A model generated the notes under the pieces. The model did no database searches. It was not told the DNA's origin and saw nothing but the letters and a program-made list of their open reading frames with translations. Source: Flammeovirgaceae bacterium 311 (GTDB lineage: Bacteria; Bacteroidota; Bacteroidia; Cytophagales; Cyclobacteriaceae). Taken from it: a stretch of 64,000 nt of DNA. The stretch covers positions 5,720,001 through 5,784,000 of the forward strand of contig CP004371.1 in NCBI GenBank assembly GCA_000597885.1. Direction: 5' to 3'. Below, piece after piece: positions 8,396-16,222 of the stretch; within the stretch, counting starts at the first letter, position 1; each line of letters begins with the position of its first letter. The position numbers and the translations under genes were made by a program.

Positions 8396-8769
8396 TTGTC
8401 GTGTCCGTTTTGGTTATACTTTGAATAATAGGTTTGCAGGTCGGAGAAGGTAATACCCAGCATTTCCATATTCCGGAACAGGGCAGGCAGGTCTTCTTCC
8501 AGAAACTGCTCTTTTTTTAGTGCCCGGGTTTTTTCGTAGCCATCGTCTGAAACAAAGTAACCAAGGCCCCGCTTGTTGAAGATTATCCCCTTATCCTGCA
8601 GGTAGTTAAAGGTGCGCATGGTGGTGTTGGGGTTTACTTCAAACTCTACGGCGGTATCACGTATGGAGGGTATCTTCTCTCCAACAGTCCATTTTCGCTG
8701 AAGAATATTCTCCACGAACTGGTCGGCAATCTGCAGGTAGATAGCCTGGTTTTCCTTAAACTCTATCAT
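8392..8769 (-). CDS. GntR-family transcriptional regulator, YtrA subfamily
   Basis: The 125-residue protein has a winged-helix GntR domain (about residues 5-75) with the family pattern IYLQIADQFVENILQ, GEKIPSIRDTA and VNPNTTMRTFNYLQDKGII. A short helical tail follows and there is no large effector domain. That size and layout fit the YtrA subfamily, which is usually encoded with ABC transporters and represses them. The start is ATG at 8769, overlapping the permease stop codon by 4 bp (ATGA); the open frame continues upstream only inside the permease gene. Two closely similar inverted repeats, in front of the ABC ATPase gene and of the TonB-dependent receptor gene, are the likely operators. 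Confidence 0.92.
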   Translation of the reverse strand: MIEFKENQAIYLQIADQFVENILQRKWTVGEKIPSIRDTAVEFEVNPNTTMRTFNYLQDKGIIFNKRGLGYFVSDDGYEKTRALKKEQFLEEDLPALFRNMEMLGITFSDLQTYYSKYNQNGHDK

Positions 8770-9506
8770 ACCTGTCTCTCCTTTAAAGTGAAATACGTAA
8801 TTAACAGCATATAAGGGCCCAGTACACCGTACCATAGAAATTTAATGATGTATCCCAGGTTGGGGAATATTGTGTCATTAATTGATATAGTATCCGGACC
8901 GAAATGCATGTTGGTTGACCCAAAGAACAGCCAGATCAGCAAAGCTACATACATCCCGATTATCATTGGCAGCACCACCAGTACCAGCAGCGTTTTCAGG
9001 AAGTTGGTTTTTCTGAAATAACAGGCGCCCCACAGGAATATGGTTTGAATCACCATATAATTGGCAATGGTACTCCAGTAGGCAGGCGTAAAGTAATTAA
9101 GTGCCAGTTCTGGCTGCCCTGCAATCAGTACACTGATCAGGTAAATAGCAAAAGTAATAGCTGTATAGGCCAGTATAAACAGGGGCGACGAGAGCAGCCA
9201 GGATGCGATTAATTTCTCAAGTGTAGACACCGGCAGGGTAAGAAAAGCATAGCTACGGTTAGGCGTATGCAGTTCCTGGAACATCTGGCTGGTAAAGATC
9301 AGCCCAATCAGGGTCAGAAATCCATTGTAAAGGCTCGATGGCAGCTGCGAAAGTCCGCCGGAGTTAAAGTAGCCAAGGAAGACCGATATAAGGAAAATTA
9401 GTCCGAATATGGCGGCAGCGGCAATTAACCAGCCCTGCCTGAATAACGACAGCTGGCGTGATATAAAGTTAATTTGCCTTGGGGTGCTATATAGATTAGA
9501 GTACAT
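8766..9506 (-). CDS. ABC transporter permease, ABC-2 type
   Basis: The 246-residue protein is very hydrophobic with about six predicted membrane helices, for example around 27-47, 57-75, 103-130, 147-160, 168-195 and 218-241. It has no export signal of the secretory type, so it belongs in the inner membrane. Its gene overlaps the ATPase gene by 11 bp and the regulator gene by 4 bp, so all are co-translated from one message. Such pairs next to YtrA-type regulators are often involved in resistance to, or sensing of, cell-wall-active peptides, but nothing in the protein itself names a substrate. Confidence 0.85.
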   Translation of the reverse strand: MYSNLYSTPRQINFISRQLSLFRQGWLIAAAAIFGLIFLISVFLGYFNSGGLSQLPSSLYNGFLTLIGLIFTSQMFQELHTPNRSYAFLTLPVSTLEKLIASWLLSSPLFILAYTAITFAIYLISVLIAGQPELALNYFTPAYWSTIANYMVIQTIFLWGACYFRKTNFLKTLLVLVVLPMIIGMYVALLIWLFFGSTNMHFGPDTISINDTIFPNLGYIIKFLWYGVLGPYMLLITYFTLKERQV

Positions 9507-10350
9507 AATCTGATGGATTAGTTAAATGAGCTTCTACTGCCTGCTGATTTTTTACCACTCCGTTAAAGAGGATCTCCAGATCTACTCTTGATTCCATGCC
9601 GGAGGTGTTTTTGATGATGCCTGCCTTTCTGCCGGCTGCATCTTCGCTGTAAAGAATATCTTCGGGCATAGCTTTTCTTAGGTCCTGCTCAAACCGCAGT
9701 TTTTCAGAAATCTCACCTATGCCATGGTTGAAGATAATTTGTCCGTTTTCCAGCACCAGCACTACATCTATAAGATTCTCAAGGTCGCGTACCTGGTGGG
9801 TGGAGATCACAATGATCTTTTCCTCATCCAGAGAAGAAGCCATGATCTTTCTGAACTGGCTCTTGGATGGAATGTCCAGGCCGTTAGTTGGTTCATCCAG
9901 GATCAGCAGGCGGGCGTTGGTAGCGAGGCCAAAGGCAATCAGAAATTTTTTCTTCTGCCCGTACGACATGCTGGAGAGCTTTTCATCCCGGTCCAGCTCA
10001 AATTCCTGCAGGTAAAAGTCCAGCTGCTCCCGGCTAAACCTGGTGTAGAAAACAGCATTATACTTTACAAAGGCATCGATGCTTTGTGCAGGTAGCTCAA
10101 ACTCTTCCGGAACAACAAAAACGTTTTCCAGCATCTGGGGCTCGCGCTTGCTAACATCATGTCCGAATACCCTGGCCTGGCCTTCCTGCGGGTATAATAA
10201 GCCCGATATGTGCTTGAGCAGGGTAGTTTTGCCGGCACCGTTTTTACCCAGCAGCCCGTATATGTAGCCGCTCGTAAGGCTGAGGTTTAGCTCCCTGAAC
10301 AAGGGCTTATTTTTTTTGTACCGGAAGTTTATATTTTGCAGCTCAACCAT
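9496..10350 (-). CDS. ABC transporter ATP-binding protein
   Basis: The 284-residue protein is a single nucleotide-binding domain with Walker A GKNGAGKTT (35-43), signature SMSYGQKKK (126-134; a variant of LSGGQ), Walker B LLILDEPTNGLD (147-158) and switch H184 in ISTHQ. A C-terminal extension after about residue 215 is typical of the BcrA/YtrB-like group. It powers the adjacent six-helix permease from the cytosolic side. It is the first gene of a four-gene unit and is preceded by an inverted repeat at 10365-10388, only 15 bp from its start codon, where a bound repressor would block expression. Confidence 0.94.
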   Translation of the reverse strand: MVELQNINFRYKKNKPLFRELNLSLTSGYIYGLLGKNGAGKTTLLKHISGLLYPQEGQARVFGHDVSKREPQMLENVFVVPEEFELPAQSIDAFVKYNAVFYTRFSREQLDFYLQEFELDRDEKLSSMSYGQKKKFLIAFGLATNARLLILDEPTNGLDIPSKSQFRKIMASSLDEEKIIVISTHQVRDLENLIDVVLVLENGQIIFNHGIGEISEKLRFEQDLRKAMPEDILYSEDAAGRKAGIIKNTSGMESRVDLEILFNGVVKNQQAVEAHLTNPSDYVL

Positions 10351-10364
10351 AAGATCGGGATTTA

Positions 10365-10388
10365 AGTGTGTTACTATGTTAGTACGCT
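10365..10388. promoter_or_regulatory. Probable operator of the YtrA-type regulator, ABC operon copy
   Basis: The inverted half sites AGTGTG and TACGCT are separated by 12 bases. The same layout, with 12-bp spacing and a closely similar sequence, lies upstream of the TonB-dependent receptor gene at 12995-13018. From memory, Bacillus YtrA binds AGTGTA-type half sites with about 13-bp spacing. The site lies 15 bp upstream of the ABC ATPase start. Confidence 0.7.
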
Positions 10389-10452
10389 ATAACGGTAATG
10401 CAAAATTAGTGTTTCCTCAAGGCCTGAAAGGGAGAGAAACAGGGGTGGCTTT

Positions 10453-12885
10453 TTATTCACCACCTGTTCTGTTCAGCTCTTCCAGGTTACTGTTCCTGCT
10501 TTTGCTTTCAAATTTTTCGCCTTTGCTGAAACGGTAGCGCAGGTTAAGTTTTAAGCCGCGGGTGCCTCTGTACTGATCAAAGTTGTTGCGGTTTGCTCCG
10601 ATATCGGCGCTGCCGGTCTCTATCAGTGATTTGAATATGTCTGATACGTTCAGGCTTACATCAAGCTTATCGGCCATAAAGGAGCGTTTTACACCTGCAT
10701 TTACCCACCAGGCGCCATCGATCTGGTATAGGCCGTGAGCAAGCGGACCGCGATAGATGCCGCTAAGCTCTGCCGTAATGCCCAGGGGGAGCTTCACAGT
10801 GTTGTTTACCTGTGTCATAAAGAACAGCGCTTCGTTTACCTGCTGCAGGTCGTTGAAGGAAGTCTCGAAACTCTGGTAAGCCAGCATTACATTGTTAAAG
10901 ATGCTCCACTTAGGTGTTACCTCTACCGGAGCCACCAGGGTAGCCCTGAAGTTCTGGAAGCGGTCTATGTTCTGCTGCCCGAATGTGGTTGTTTTGGTTT
11001 CGTTATTCTGCAAAGGTACTTCGGTAAAGAAGTCTTTTGAGATCGAGTAGCCAAGCACCAGGTTGTAGGTTTGCTTAAAGGTTTGTGTTACTTCAAAAGA
11101 GTTGGTGTACTCCGGACGAAGGTTAGGATTACCCTTTGCAATGGTGTAAGGATCGAGATATACCAGGAACGGGTTCAGCGATTCGTAGCGGGGCCTGCTG
11201 ATGCGGCGGCTGTAGTTGTAGCTTACCTGATAGTTGTCGCTTACTTTTTGCTGTACAAACACACTTGGGAACAGGTCCAGGTAGTTTCTTTCGATGGTTT
11301 CGCCCAGGGTTACAGATTCGCCTTCGGAGAATGTCTGTTCTGCCCGTAAGCCGGCCTGTACACTCCACTTATCGCCCAGTTTGGTGGTGAAGTTGCCATA
11401 GGCAGCCACAATGTTTTCGCTGTAGATAAAATGGTTGCTCATGCTGTCGATAGGGCGCTTAGTATTATCTTCTAAAGCAAAGAAGCTAAGCTCGTTATCA
11501 GATACTACATGGCTTGCTTTCAGGCCTGCCTCTACTTTGCTTTTTCCGAAAGTTGGTTTGGAAAAATCCACCCTTGCAGCATAAATGTTATACGCGGTAG
11601 GGTTAGTGTTACCCAGCACCTGGTGTTCGGCAGGAGCTCCGGAGGCGTAGGTAAAGCTGTTTATGAAATCAGAGGTAGTTGTGCTGGAGAGGCGTACATA
11701 GTCCAGATCAGCTGTTAAGCGGGTGCCCAGTGTGTCCAGTTTACCAACATAATGCAGGTTAACAGTAGCGCTTTTTGTGTTATCATTTACCGGTGCGGCA
11801 GATATAGCCTTCATGTTCTGGCTGGCATCTGTACGGAAGAGCTCCATATCAGAAGTCAGGCCCTGGTAGGTATCCTGCTGCGAAAGGTTTAAAGAGGCTC
11901 CTATACTATGGTTTGCATTCAGGTCGTAGTCGGTGCTTAGTTTAACAGAAGGTGTATAGTCAGTTCTGTCTTCGTAAGTTTTCTGATCAAACTTTGCATA
12001 GTCGCCTGGCTGGTTAAATTCACGCACCATGTTCAGCGTGCGGAAAGTGTTGCGGTCGGCCATATCCAGGCTGATGGAGGAGTTCCAGCGCTCGTTTTTA
12101 TAGTTGATCTTTGCGCCGCCTGAATAGCCATGGAGTTTGTTGTACTGGTAGCCTGCGTACACACTGCCGTTCATGCCCCGGATAGAGTTTTTCTTTAAGT
12201 TAATGTTCAGGATACCGGCAGTACCTTCTGCATCGTGTTTAGCAGAGGGGTTGGAGATGATTTCGATGTCTTTGATGTTCTCGGCCGACATGCCCTGCAG
12301 CATATTCTGCAGTTCTTTGGAAGACAAATAAGTAGGGCGGCCATCGATCATTACTTTTACCCCGCCTTTGCCATTGAGCTGAATGTTGCCATCCTGATCC
12401 ACCCAAACGCCCGGAGACTTGCTTAGTACATCCATGGCAGTGGCGCCTGCGGCCATTGCGGTGCCTTCCACACTTACTATCATCTTATCAGCTTCGGTAA
12501 TTACTTTAGGGCGCAGTGCCTCTATAGAGACTGTCTGCAGCATTTCAACATCTTCCTGCAGCTTCAGGCTGCCAAAATCTTTTGAAAAGGATGCCCCTGT
12601 TACGGTAAAGGCAGGGGTAGTGATACCCCTGAAACCAATGGCGCTTAACCTGAGGAAGTAACGACCTTCTGCAGGGGATTTGATCATGAATTTACCGTCC
12701 ATGTCCGCTACAGCGCCTGTTACCAGTGCGGAGTCGGCAGCATCCATAACGGCTACGTTGGCAAAGGGAAGTGCTTCTCCCTTATCGTCTGATAAGCTAC
12801 CGCTAAGGTTACCGCTTTGGGCAGCTGCTGCCTGGGCCAGTAGTGCCATGATGGTGATTGCGATGTACCTGAAAAAATGTGCCAT
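10453..12885 (-). CDS. TonB-dependent outer-membrane receptor, OMP_b-brl_3 type
   Basis: The 810-residue protein has a signal peptide (about 1-22, ending in AQAAAAQ), a carboxypeptidase-D regulatory-like domain (about 25-105), a TonB plug domain (about 125-235) with PGVWVDQDGNIQLNG and VMIDGRPTYLS, and a long outer-membrane beta barrel to the C-terminus. It lacks the SusC-specific features and has no SusD partner. The gene lies just upstream of the ABC operon on the same strand and carries its own copy of the GntR operator at 12995-13018. It probably imports, or is a surface receptor for, the compound that the ABC system handles. The substrate is unknown. Confidence 0.9.
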   Translation of the reverse strand: MAHFFRYIAITIMALLAQAAAAQSGNLSGSLSDDKGEALPFANVAVMDAADSALVTGAVADMDGKFMIKSPAEGRYFLRLSAIGFRGITTPAFTVTGASFSKDFGSLKLQEDVEMLQTVSIEALRPKVITEADKMIVSVEGTAMAAGATAMDVLSKSPGVWVDQDGNIQLNGKGGVKVMIDGRPTYLSSKELQNMLQGMSAENIKDIEIISNPSAKHDAEGTAGILNINLKKNSIRGMNGSVYAGYQYNKLHGYSGGAKINYKNERWNSSISLDMADRNTFRTLNMVREFNQPGDYAKFDQKTYEDRTDYTPSVKLSTDYDLNANHSIGASLNLSQQDTYQGLTSDMELFRTDASQNMKAISAAPVNDNTKSATVNLHYVGKLDTLGTRLTADLDYVRLSSTTTSDFINSFTYASGAPAEHQVLGNTNPTAYNIYAARVDFSKPTFGKSKVEAGLKASHVVSDNELSFFALEDNTKRPIDSMSNHFIYSENIVAAYGNFTTKLGDKWSVQAGLRAEQTFSEGESVTLGETIERNYLDLFPSVFVQQKVSDNYQVSYNYSRRISRPRYESLNPFLVYLDPYTIAKGNPNLRPEYTNSFEVTQTFKQTYNLVLGYSISKDFFTEVPLQNNETKTTTFGQQNIDRFQNFRATLVAPVEVTPKWSIFNNVMLAYQSFETSFNDLQQVNEALFFMTQVNNTVKLPLGITAELSGIYRGPLAHGLYQIDGAWWVNAGVKRSFMADKLDVSLNVSDIFKSLIETGSADIGANRNNFDQYRGTRGLKLNLRYRFSKGEKFESKSRNSNLEELNRTGGE

Positions 12886-12994
12886 GATCTTATTTGTTAG
12901 AAGTGGAAGTTGAATACGCTGTTCTTATTTTCTTACCAGAGGCTACTCTAGAAATTTTCCGATCTGGTTTTTATCTAAGGCCTGCCTCTATGTT

Positions 12995-13018
12995 AGTGTA
13001 CTACGTTACTAGTACACT
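12995..13018. promoter_or_regulatory. Probable operator of the YtrA-type regulator, receptor-gene copy
   Basis: AGTGTA and TACACT are separated by 12 bases. The wider element TAGTGTACTA-N6-TAGTACACTA is a perfect 10-bp inverted repeat. It lies 110 bp upstream of the receptor start and matches the 10365-10388 element in spacing and in most positions. The remainder of the intergenic region from 13019 to 13338 shows no clear feature to me. Confidence 0.72.
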
Positions 13019-13338
13019 ACAAACGTATAGATAGTTTTTTGATTTCACAAGAAATCATGAAAAATTTTTTGCTGTAATACAGCGATTCCGGGAAGCCTCT
13101 ATATAGTATGGCAGGGCAGAAATAATCAGGAGCAGGGTGGGGCAGAGGGTGTTAGGGTGATACTGCCATCCCCTGCAGCGGCATTCAAACCTGTGCCTGG
13201 AGGTGCGCTAAGCATTAGTAGCTTATAGCAGGTGGCCTCAGTAAGCTGGAAAAAAATTACAGGTAGTACACCCAAAAGGTGGTTGCCAGGGAGCTTTATG
13301 CTGCTACAGAAAAAAATATTTTAAAATTTTTAAAACCT

Positions 13339-13384
13339 CAGGCAACGCTTTTACAAATGACCTGGTCTGCCCGGTAAATCAAAC
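13339..13384 (+). promoter_or_regulatory. Promoter-like element shared with the next lipoprotein gene, copy 1
   Basis: This 46-base stretch aligns without gaps to 14667-14712, with 31 identical positions. The best-kept blocks are CAGGCAA, TTTT, TGGTCTG and CGGTA. The two end blocks GGCAA and GGTCTG are spaced as in ECF sigma promoters. It lies shortly upstream of the first lipoprotein start. An ECF promoter is inferred; a regulator site or a duplicated leader are alternatives. Confidence 0.5.
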
Positions 13385-13402
13385 TTAATCTCTTTAGAAC
13401 TC

Positions 13403-14263
13403 ATGAAAACAAGAACTTTATTTTTAATGGCAGGCCTTACAATGTCTTTTTTATTTACCTCCTGCGAAAAAGAAGATATAACACCTGTAAGAACAGAAAC
13501 ACCGGCTGCCGATCCTGCAGATGGCGGAGGCAATGGTGGCAATACAGGCGGGGGCACCACAACTCCTCCCAACAATGGCGGCGGAACCACCACACCTCCT
13601 GCAAAGCCAGCTCCGGCGGCAGATGCCCTGCTAACAAGGGCGGGGATGGTTAGCTGGGGATATGATGAGGCAGGCCGTTTAAATTATTATGATTCCTACC
13701 AGCTGAACGACGACTACAAGGTAATTTACGAAGGCGATAAAGCTGTGCGGATGGAATTTAGTACCGGTCATTACCTGGTGTATGAGTGGGAGGGCAGCAA
13801 AGTAACGGCTGCTAAAACCTACACACCCGATGGTCTGGAAATTCGCTGGTATAAGTTTGAGTACAGTGGCGATAAGCTGGTAAAGAAAATTAACTCCAGC
13901 TGGTACCCCGACTACACCAGAGGCTGGCTAAGCGTTACCGAGTTCAGCTATGACGCTGCCGGAAACCTGGTTCAGCTGAACATACGACATGCACAGAGCG
14001 ATAAAATGGAAGATCTGGGTCAGCCATCCATCATTACCTGGGGCGATTACGACGATAAGCTCAATCCCAGACCTTATGCAGAAAGCGAACTCTACCTGCC
14101 GGGCGTAAAATTGTTTGTAAATAATCCTGGCTTCAGAGATGTAGGCACCAAAGAACTATACACCTACACCTACCACGAGTCCGGACTGCCACAGCAGCGC
14201 TTCGATAAAGTACAGGGATATGAGCACGTTCCTGCCATTGCTAATCTGTACGAGTATCAGTAA
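13403..14263 (+). CDS. Lipoprotein with Gly/Thr/Pro-rich linker, unknown function
   Basis: The 286-residue protein has a lipoprotein signal ending LFTSC (C21). A low-complexity stretch (about 38-72) rich in GGG, TTTPP and PAPA follows, and then a globular beta-rich domain with several Tyr/Asp-rich repeats such as VSWGYDEAGRLNYYDSY and FSYDAAGNLVQL. These resemble the YD-type repeat hairpins found in wall-associated and RHS-like proteins, though the fit is loose. It should sit on the outer leaflet or surface of the outer membrane, held out by the flexible linker. It shares an upstream element with the next lipoprotein gene. Function unknown. Confidence 0.8.
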   Translation: MKTRTLFLMAGLTMSFLFTSCEKEDITPVRTETPAADPADGGGNGGNTGGGTTTPPNNGGGTTTPPAKPAPAADALLTRAGMVSWGYDEAGRLNYYDSYQLNDDYKVIYEGDKAVRMEFSTGHYLVYEWEGSKVTAAKTYTPDGLEIRWYKFEYSGDKLVKKINSSWYPDYTRGWLSVTEFSYDAAGNLVQLNIRHAQSDKMEDLGQPSIITWGDYDDKLNPRPYAESELYLPGVKLFVNNPGFRDVGTKELYTYTYHESGLPQQRFDKVQGYEHVPAIANLYEYQ

Positions 14264-14402
14264 AACCTATCAGAGAATCAGGAAACGGGTAAAACAGTAG
14301 AAAAGCAAAAGCTGTCACAGCATAAGAGAGAAAGTGGATTATCAGGTGATAGATATCAGGTGCTGAATCTTTTATCTGCTATGATAACACCTTTCAATAA
14401 TG

Positions 14403-14431
14403 AAAACTGCATACTTCTGGTATGCGGTTTT
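14403..14431 (+). terminator. Terminator-like hairpin after the first lipoprotein gene
   Basis: A 12-bp stem (AAAACTGCATAC / GTATGCGGTTTT, one G-T pair) with a 5-base loop ends in four T residues. It lies 140 bp after the stop codon and inside an 83-codon open frame (14360-14611) that I therefore consider non-coding. Confidence 0.65.
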
Positions 14432-14666
14432 CTGGTTCAAACCATTGGTTTTAAACCATATGCTGTACAAGATACCAGCTGCAGCCAGCGCATCTACGCC
14501 GGATTATTTCCAGGATGTATGGAAAATATTTCTAAGAGAGGTCCAAAAAAAATGCAAAATATTCTAATTTTGTATATTGAAATGTGGGCGTTGTTTTGTA
14601 GCTTTTCTTAAAGAAATTGCTGTACCCGGTATCTTACCCGTTTCTGCTGAAAAATTAATGAATCTC

Positions 14667-14712
14667 CAGGCAATGATTTTGCCAGAGGCATGGTCTGGAC
14701 GGTAGAAACAAG
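14667..14712 (+). promoter_or_regulatory. Promoter-like element shared with the previous lipoprotein gene, copy 2
   Basis: This is the second copy of the 46-base element described at 13339-13384. It ends 7 bp before the chosen start codon at 14720 and overlaps an upstream in-frame ATG at 14690, which argues against that earlier start. The rest of the intergenic region from 14264 holds only the terminator hairpin. Confidence 0.5.
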
Positions 14713-14719
14713 CAAAAAG

Positions 14720-15412
14720 ATGAAATCTCATTTAAAAAGTATCAAAAACAAAATTTACATAGGTATTGCCTGTACAGCAATGCTGGGGAGTTGTGATATT
14801 ACCGAAGAGGATGTTGTTCCTAAATCCATAGAGGAGTTTCGGCTGGTCTCTGATGAGATCTGGGACTATCGCTATCCGGATGGTCCCAGTGCCATCAATC
14901 TGGATCCACTGATTAATGATAGTATCAAGGTAGAGGTAAGTGTAAAATTTAGCCAGCCTCAGAATGGTCGTTTATCTGTACATGACAACGATATCTACTA
15001 TACACCTAAGGAGGGGTTTGTAGGGGTTGACAGCTTCACCTATACTGCCTGCAGTGCTAAAACATGTAAAACGGAAAATATTGCAGTGCATATAGAAGAG
15101 ATGCCTGATCCAAACACCTGTAAAGATGCAGTAGTGAATGACTATGCGGAAACTGCTAAAAATCAATGGGTTGATATATGGGTGTTCAAAAATGACAGGG
15201 TTTGTTCAAGCAGTGGAGCAGGCCTGGTTACATCTTTTCAGGGAACAGGAAGCTATGAAATCATCTGGGGGCATAGTGCCCATCCTAACAACGTGGTTCT
15301 CAGGTATTACCCTGCTAAGGACTTTGTAGGCCAGGAAAAAATTGTCTATGGCTTTTGCGCTAATGATTGCTCCGAAATGGAGGAAGCTACAATTTTTATT
15401 GATATAAAATAA
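14720..15412 (+). CDS. Lipoprotein with tandem Ig/cadherin-like domains
   Basis: The 230-residue protein has a lipoprotein signal with lipobox MLGSC (C25). Two similar beta-sandwich-like modules follow. The first (about 40-107) contains GRLSVHDNDIYYTPKEGF and DSFTYTAC; the second (about 113-229) contains VLRYYPAKDFVGQEKIVYG. These match the pattern of Ig-like domains of the cadherin/Big_9 kind found in surface adhesins. Six cysteines in the mature part may form disulfides. The frame has an ATG 10 codons upstream, but the signal peptide begins properly at MKSHLKS. Probable surface or adhesion role; no enzyme motif is seen. Confidence 0.8.
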   Translation: MKSHLKSIKNKIYIGIACTAMLGSCDITEEDVVPKSIEEFRLVSDEIWDYRYPDGPSAINLDPLINDSIKVEVSVKFSQPQNGRLSVHDNDIYYTPKEGFVGVDSFTYTACSAKTCKTENIAVHIEEMPDPNTCKDAVVNDYAETAKNQWVDIWVFKNDRVCSSSGAGLVTSFQGTGSYEIIWGHSAHPNNVVLRYYPAKDFVGQEKIVYGFCANDCSEMEEATIFIDIK

Positions 15413-15442
15413 TAATAGAAGGCCAAGCAAGGCCTGATTAAT

Positions 15443-16222
15443 ATGTTTGTGAGGGCGCAACATATAGGAAAACATCAGTTGCTGTGGCAGGCACCCCTGT
15501 GGCAGGCACCCCTGTGGCAGGCACCCCTGTGGCAGGCATTCCTGTGGCAGGCAATCCTGTGGCAGGCCATGCTTTGGAAATTGTTTTTGAGGGAGGCAGT
15601 GCTTTGGGATGCACCGCCGGTGGTGCTCCAAATTCTATCGGGACTTGTATTCGGCAAATCATCAGCCAAAACAAAAGCGCCCACCGAAGAGGAGATCATT
15701 GAAGGTTGCAGGCAGGGGAAGCCTTCGGCACAGGAAAAACTTTACAACCTATATTCCAAACGCATGATGGCCGTCTGTGTGCGTTATACCAAATCCAGGT
15801 TCGAGGCAGAAGATATTTTCCACGAGGCATTCGTAAAGGTTTTTAACAACATCAGTAAGTACAAGGGAGAAGGCTCTTTTGAGGGCTGGGTTAGGCGCAT
15901 CTTTGTAAATACTGCCATCAATCATTACAACAAGAACCGGAAATTCCAGAAGCAGGTAGATTACAGCGCCGTAGAAGAAATGACGCCTACTTCTGAAGAT
16001 ATCGTAAGTGATTTGTCGGGTAAAGAGCTACTTACTTTTATTGATCAGCTGCCGGATGGTTACAAGCATGTATTTAATCTCTATGTGATGGAGGGTTACA
16101 ACCATGCTGAAATCGGGGAAATGCTTCAGATAGCAGAGGGGACCTCCAAATCGCAGCTGGCCAAAGCAAAAGTTTACCTGAAAAATATACTGCTGAAACA
16201 CTCAATCTCTGCAAAATGCTAA
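15443..16222 (+). CDS. ECF-type RNA polymerase sigma factor with repeat-encoded N-terminal extension
   Basis: The last 190 or so residues form a normal ECF sigma factor. Region 2 contains SRFEAEDIFHEAFVKVF and GSFEGWVRRIFVNTAINHY, and region 4 contains LPDGYKHVFNLYVMEGY and HAEIGEMLQIAEGTSKSQ. The first 70 residues are odd: a 15-bp minisatellite encodes LWQAP repeats, and there is no in-frame ATG between the array and region 2 except one at 15569 inside the last repeat unit. The true start may be ATG 15443, ATG 15569, or a GTG at 15599, 15620 or 15623; the outer limit is given. The stop overlaps the next gene by 7 bp, as expected for a sigma/anti-sigma pair. Confidence 0.85.
   Translation: MFVRAQHIGKHQLLWQAPLWQAPLWQAPLWQAFLWQAILWQAMLWKLFLREAVLWDAPPVVLQILSGLVFGKSSAKTKAPTEEEIIEGCRQGKPSAQEKLYNLYSKRMMAVCVRYTKSRFEAEDIFHEAFVKVFNNISKYKGEGSFEGWVRRIFVNTAINHYNKNRKFQKQVDYSAVEEMTPTSEDIVSDLSGKELLTFIDQLPDGYKHVFNLYVMEGYNHAEIGEMLQIAEGTSKSQLAKAKVYLKNILLKHSISAKC
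15481..15570. repeat. 15-bp minisatellite, six units
   Basis: Six tandem units of the form CCTGTGGCAGGCACC differ by at most three bases in the last positions and one in the first. Each unit contains the small inverted repeat CCTG-TGG-CAGG. Because 15 is divisible by three, all six frames stay open through the array, and copy-number changes would lengthen or shorten a protein without frameshift. The array covers the presumed 5' end of the sigma factor gene. Degenerate pieces (GCTTTGG) follow at 15571-15607. Confidence 0.9.

Noticed and set aside
14360-14611. 83-codon plus-strand frame between the two lipoprotein genes
   Set aside because: It contains the terminator hairpin of the preceding gene and has no coding character.
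15481-15570. Tandem array as a CRISPR
   Set aside because: Units are contiguous with no spacers and only 15 bp long; no cas genes are near.
15206-15702. Repeat-rich frames over the 15-bp array (VAGTP, CHRGA, CLPQG repeats) on both strands
   Set aside because: A repeat of 15 bp keeps all six frames open automatically; outside the array these frames show no protein-like sequence, while the sigma frame does.
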